Of a stretch of DNA of 64,000 bases, positions 61,009-64,000 are shown piece by piece. The notes beneath the pieces are model-generated. The model was not told the DNA's origin and ran no database searches. It was given only the letters and a program-made list of their open reading frames with translations. Each line of letters begins with the position of its first letter. Position 1 is the first letter of the stretch. The position numbers and the translations under genes are program-made. The stretch covers positions 1-64,000 of the forward strand of contig NZ_AZFA01000010.1 in the NCBI RefSeq assembly GCF_001434295.1, in the 5' to 3' direction. This DNA is from Companilactobacillus versmoldensis DSM 14857 = KCTC 3814. Its GTDB lineage: Bacteria > Bacillota > Bacilli > Lactobacillales > Lactobacillaceae.

Positions 61009-61491
61009 ATGAAAATCCGTCCGATCAAGCCTGAAGATAACCAAGCTATCAAACATATCCTCCAAACTGACTTGAAACATTTCGGTCTCGACATCCCTGG
61101 GACTGCCTATTTCGACAGTAATCTCGATAAATTGAACGAGTTTTATGATGCTCAAACAAATCGGGCCTACTTCGTTGTCGAAGACGACCAAGGAAAAGTT
61201 ATGGGCGGCGCAGGTTGTGCTGAATTTGATTGGGACAACGGTATCGCTGAACTGCAGAAAATTTACTTGGACAAAAAGGCGCAAGGCTTTGGTTTAAGTT
61301 ATAAATTGATTGCTTTAGTCGAAGACTTTGCTAAAAAAGCTGGATATAAAAAGCTTTACTTAGAGACTCATCACAACTTAAAAGCTGCCATCCACGTCTA
61401 TACTAAATCCGGTTATCAAAAACTGGCTGGACCGATCAAAAACAGCGACCACAGTGGAGCAATGGATGGTTTCTTCATCAAAACCCTTTAG
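61009..61491 (+). CDS. GNAT family N-acetyltransferase
   Basis: 160 residues from ATG 61009 (AGAAGG upstream). MKIRPIKPEDNQAIKHILQ at the N-terminus, then IAELQKIYLDKKAQGFGLSYKLI near 85, where the acetyl-CoA motif Q/R-x-x-G-x-G/A is AQGFGLS, and KKLYLETHHNLKAAIHVYTKSGY near 120. Similar to YjdJ/PhnO-type small-molecule or amino-acid acetyltransferases. Substrate unknown. Own terminator. Confidence 0.9.
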   Translation: MKIRPIKPEDNQAIKHILQTDLKHFGLDIPGTAYFDSNLDKLNEFYDAQTNRAYFVVEDDQGKVMGGAGCAEFDWDNGIAELQKIYLDKKAQGFGLSYKLIALVEDFAKKAGYKKLYLETHHNLKAAIHVYTKSGYQKLAGPIKNSDHSGAMDGFFIKTL

Positions 61492-61496
61492 ATAGT

Positions 61497-61527
61497 AAAA
61501 AAGCAGCCTAACGGCTGCTTATTTTTT
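61497..61527. terminator. bidirectional terminator between GNAT and AKR genes
   Basis: AAGCAGCC / GGCTGCTT hairpin with TAAC loop and T-run. Confidence 0.88.
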
Positions 61528-62509
61528 ACCATTTATAGTGAACGGGATCTTTGATGTACTTATCATAAACATCTTCAACGATACCCATCTGTTCGTGGGT
61601 AAAGGCTGGATAGTCAGCGGCAATGACGTTACGTTCGATCTGTTCAGGTTTTGAAGCACCTGGAATAACTGTGCTGACGGCATCTGACATCAAGATATAG
61701 CGTAGTGCCATAGCTGCTAATTTATCGCCAGCCCCCAAACGCTGTTTCAATTCATCCGCAGCTTTAACTCCGGTGGCATAATCAACACCTGAGAAAGTTT
61801 CCACAGCATCGAATTCTTCCCCGTGACGATTAGTCGTCCGATGATCGTTTTGACCAAATTTAGTGTTCAAATCATATTTGCCTGTCAACAAACCGCTAGC
61901 TAATGGGACCCGAGCGATAATGCCGACGTCGTGTTCCTTGGCCATCTTGAAAAAGTTTTCGGCTGGGCGGAGACGGAACATGTTGTAAATGATCTCGACA
62001 GATGAAATATCGTAGTCGAGAGCTTTCATACCTTCTTCGATTTTTTCGACCGAGACACCATAATTCTTAATCTTACCTTCCTTTTTCAACTTATCCAAAG
62101 CAAAAAATGGCTCGGGATTGTAGAAAACGTGAGTTGGTGGGCAGTGGAGCAAAACGTTGTCCAAAGCGTCCACGTCAAGATTAGTCAAACAGTCCTCAAC
62201 ATATTTAGTGATATTTTTTTCAGTATAACCACTGGCAACATGGGGATCCATCCGCCGACCGATCTTAGTCGAAATGAAAACTTTGTCCTCTTTGCCCTTC
62301 AAAAATTTGGCGATAGCACGCTGACTTTCGCCGTCTTGATAGACATCAGCTGTATCGAAGAAGTTGACCCCCTGGTCAAAAGCTTCTTCCAAAGTAGCTT
62401 GGGCATCCTTCTCACTGAATGGGTCGCCCCATTTAGAACCTAATTGCCAAGTACCCAGTGACACTTCACTAACATCAAAGTTAGTCTTTCCAAATCTGCG
62501 ATATTTCAT
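61526..62509 (-). CDS. aldo-keto reductase 5 (YajO/Tas-like)
   Basis: 327 residues from ATG 62509 (GGGAGGA upstream). A longer AKR branch: MKYRRFGKTNFDVSEVSLGTW, FFDTADVYQDGESQRAI (Asp, Tyr), FISTKIGRR (Lys), VLLHCPPTHV (His) and VIPGASKPEQIERN (NADPH). It lies 66 nt downstream of a class M sirtuin gene on the same strand and may belong to that operon, as oxidoreductases do in known sirtuin-macrodomain operons. Confidence 0.9.
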   Translation of the reverse strand: MKYRRFGKTNFDVSEVSLGTWQLGSKWGDPFSEKDAQATLEEAFDQGVNFFDTADVYQDGESQRAIAKFLKGKEDKVFISTKIGRRMDPHVASGYTEKNITKYVEDCLTNLDVDALDNVLLHCPPTHVFYNPEPFFALDKLKKEGKIKNYGVSVEKIEEGMKALDYDISSVEIIYNMFRLRPAENFFKMAKEHDVGIIARVPLASGLLTGKYDLNTKFGQNDHRTTNRHGEEFDAVETFSGVDYATGVKAADELKQRLGAGDKLAAMALRYILMSDAVSTVIPGASKPEQIERNVIAADYPAFTHEQMGIVEDVYDKYIKDPVHYKW

Positions 62510-62575
62510 GGTAGTCCTCCCAAATTGTGTAATCAGTTTGATAGTAGCATTACCACGAACCAAGTACCAGTTGAA

Positions 62576-63559
62576 TTAACGATTTAATTGTGCCCGCACG
62601 TCGTCCAAGACCTGGTCGATATCAGCTTTGATAGCTTGACCCTTGTCCTCGATCTGCTTAGGCAAAAATTGGTAGTCGCGGTTGACCATAACGTCATAAG
62701 TATTGTCCAAACTAGTCGTCAATGCCCAGAAAGGTTCCTGAATAAACATCGGTGTCATTCGACCGACACCTAGCTCGATAAAGAGTAAGTGGTCATCGTG
62801 CATGTGAGCGACCACATCGTCAGAAATCTTTTGATATTCCTGTTGATACTTAGTGCCTTCCAAGAAATTGCCGTAACCTCTAGTCCATGGGAAAGCCTCA
62901 GCACCACAGTTAGGACACTTAGGAATCATATCAGTTGGGATCCTCGTATCATCACCCATCGCTTCGACCATCTCCTCAACCGGCTTGACCGCATCCCAGA
63001 CTTGGTCAGTGCACTGGTTTGAGCACTGGAAGAAACGGTGGTCACCTTGGATCTCAGCGACCTTGTCTTCTGGGAAAGCCTTGATAGCCTGAGTATCTTG
63101 GTTAGTCGTCAAGATGAAATAATCCTTACCTTGCAAAATAGCTTGAAGGTCTTTGAATGGTTTGCGAACTTCTGCATGCAGCGTCGTGTTTAAAAACGTT
63201 GCCAGATAGCCCCAATATTCTTCACGTGTCTTCCAAGGATAAGTCATCCCCGAAAAAGCCCCATTCAAATCATATTTTTGCTCGAATTTTCCAAAATACT
63301 TTTTGAAGGTATCGTTGTTTTCATAATAGAAATCGCCGCCACCAGCAGCTGATAATCCAGAAGCACCACCGATAATGATGTGGTCAGCTTCTTCAATCTT
63401 TTCAGCCAAAATTTTGATTTGTTCGTCATATGGCAAGGGCTTTTTGTTAGTCAAAGCGACTGGAGTGCCACCTTGTGCATATGCTCCAAAGTAATTTTGA
63501 TAGTTGAGTTGTGTCTGCATGACCAACTTTTCATACATTGTTTGTCCTAATTGTTCCAT
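62576..63559 (-). CDS. class M sirtuin-like (SirTM) protein with zinc module
   Basis: 327 residues. The Rossmann Gly motif IIIGGASGLSAAGGGDFYY near 62 binds NAD+. LTTNQDTQAIKAF near 160 and EIQGDHRFFQC near 178 form the active site, with Gln in place of the catalytic His of deacetylases. Zinc ligands CSNQC and CPNC bracket residues about 188-230. His-to-Gln with Asn and Asp in TTNQD is the class M pattern; such enzymes ADP-ribosylate lipoylated GcvH-L in oxidative-stress operons. Tandem with a second Sir2-like gene 1 nt upstream. Confidence 0.88.
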   Translation of the reverse strand: MEQLGQTMYEKLVMQTQLNYQNYFGAYAQGGTPVALTNKKPLPYDEQIKILAEKIEEADHIIIGGASGLSAAGGGDFYYENNDTFKKYFGKFEQKYDLNGAFSGMTYPWKTREEYWGYLATFLNTTLHAEVRKPFKDLQAILQGKDYFILTTNQDTQAIKAFPEDKVAEIQGDHRFFQCSNQCTDQVWDAVKPVEEMVEAMGDDTRIPTDMIPKCPNCGAEAFPWTRGYGNFLEGTKYQQEYQKISDDVVAHMHDDHLLFIELGVGRMTPMFIQEPFWALTTSLDNTYDVMVNRDYQFLPKQIEDKGQAIKADIDQVLDDVRAQLNR

Positions 63560-63560
63560 A

Positions 63561-64000
63561 CTAATTTTCTCCTACTGTTAGCAAATTTTTAAATGTTTGA
63601 CCAATATCTCCTGGCAAAGAAATCGATTGTGAACTGATCTCTTCCGGAACATTGATCTCTTTCGGCATATTCAAGGTGATGAACGACCAACTGGCATGTT
63701 GAGCCACCAAATTCATCAATGGTGCTTTGATCATATTATTTCGGGCACCGATGCCAAGTTCTAACTGAACGAGTTGTTTATCTTGGTTATTCGTTACGAA
63801 TTGTTCAAAGCGATTTTGTTGCTCTTCCCATTGAGCTGAGTTCATTTCAAGGCCATCAAAATTACCTTCGATTTCAAAGATCCGCTTAGGATCAAAGCCA
63901 TTCAATTGAAAATGGGTATCAGCATTAGAAGTCACAACAAAATAATCTTTGTCACTCAAAATGTTTTTCAAATTTGCAAAAGGTTCACTGGGTTGATAAT
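63561..64000 (-). CDS. second Sir2/SirTM-like protein lacking the zinc module (5' end outside window)
   Basis: At least 146 residues are visible; the frame continues through 64000 (YQPSEPFANLKNILSDKDYF), so the start lies beyond the edge. The active-site region reads TSNADTHF and EIEGNFDG: the Gln of the neighbour is Glu. After that, the cysteine-containing segment is missing and the chain passes straight to ELGIGARNNMIKAPLM, the C-terminal NAD-binding part. No cysteine is present. It may be a pseudoenzyme partner or a diverged ADP-ribosyltransferase. Its stop is 1 nt from the next start. Confidence 0.8.
   Translation of the reverse strand, partial: YQPSEPFANLKNILSDKDYFVVTSNADTHFQLNGFDPKRIFEIEGNFDGLEMNSAQWEEQQNRFEQFVTNNQDKQLVQLELGIGARNNMIKAPLMNLVAQHASWSFITLNMPKEINVPEEISSQSISLPGDIGQTFKNLLTVGEN

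Noticed and set aside
1-64000. tRNA, rRNA, insertion sequences, prophage or replication origin
   Set aside because: Read for on both strands by eye; no cloverleaf, rRNA segment, intact transposase, integrase or DnaA-box cluster was seen.

Overview
The window is low-GC Gram-positive DNA with strong Shine-Dalgarno sites, many TTG/GTG starts, compact operons and U-tailed hairpin terminators. PepN, cinnamoyl-esterase, thiW-thiM-thiE, PTS/phospho-beta-glucosidase and tandem class M sirtuin genes point to a member of the Lactobacillaceae, probably a Companilactobacillus-like species. This placement comes from family recognition only; no rRNA or tRNA gene is present to confirm it.

Layout. 1-3.0 kb: a DpnA/Dam-type restriction-modification locus whose endonuclease has an in-frame TAG and whose Dam-type methylase is internally shortened. 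3.1-10 kb: a quinone oxidoreductase, a decayed gene remnant, a BI-1 membrane protein, zinc-ribbon envelope proteins, an SGNH hydrolase and a DHFR-like reductase. 10-13.4 kb: a cellobiose-type PTS operon with a GH1 enzyme; its EIIC has an in-frame TAG. 14-16.6 kb: a manganese-type ABC transporter operon in which all three genes carry one in-frame stop. 16.8-20.4 kb: more zinc-ribbon membrane proteins, one with an N/Q-rich repeat domain. 20.5-31 kb: PepN, Nudix, cytochrome b5-like, GNAT, amidotransferase, nitroreductase, LysR/YeiH, MscS and nitroreductase/MarR genes. 31-36 kb: an esterase, an MFS exporter, an alcohol dehydrogenase, a flavodoxin and a RelBE-type toxin-antitoxin pair. 36.4-39.1 kb: a P-type ATPase. 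39-53 kb: a redox island with four aldo-keto reductases, two SDRs, two NmrA-like proteins, two LysR regulators, a TetR regulator, an esterase and an MFS protein. It is interrupted at 48.6-49.1 kb by a gene-free block with two copies of a structured repeat. 53-64 kb: a betaine/ergothioneine-type ABC transporter, a multicopper oxidase, a TPP-riboswitch-controlled thiamine salvage operon, a frameshifted Mrr gene, a GNAT, and an aldo-keto reductase downstream of two class M sirtuin-like genes at the right edge.

Two things stand out. First, four redox genes or operons (the alcohol dehydrogenase, the flavodoxin and two aldo-keto reductases) share one promoter architecture. It consists of a LysR-type dyad TATAC-N7-GTATA (T-N11-A), then exactly 16 nt, then GTAATTTT over the -35 region, then a -10 box. 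One copy lies between a LysR gene and its divergent operon, which suggests a redox regulon run by that regulator. Second, the tandem repeats at 48.7-49.1 kb fold into the same multi-helix structure and differ by compensatory base changes in one stem. This supports a structured RNA or a hairpin-type mobile element.

The window also has unusually many singly broken genes: five in-frame nonsense codons (all explicable as C:G to T:A transitions), two homopolymer frameshifts and one internal deletion. Both recognisable restriction nucleases are among them. Whether this is real decay, a mutagenised or mutator lineage, or assembly error cannot be settled from one sequence.
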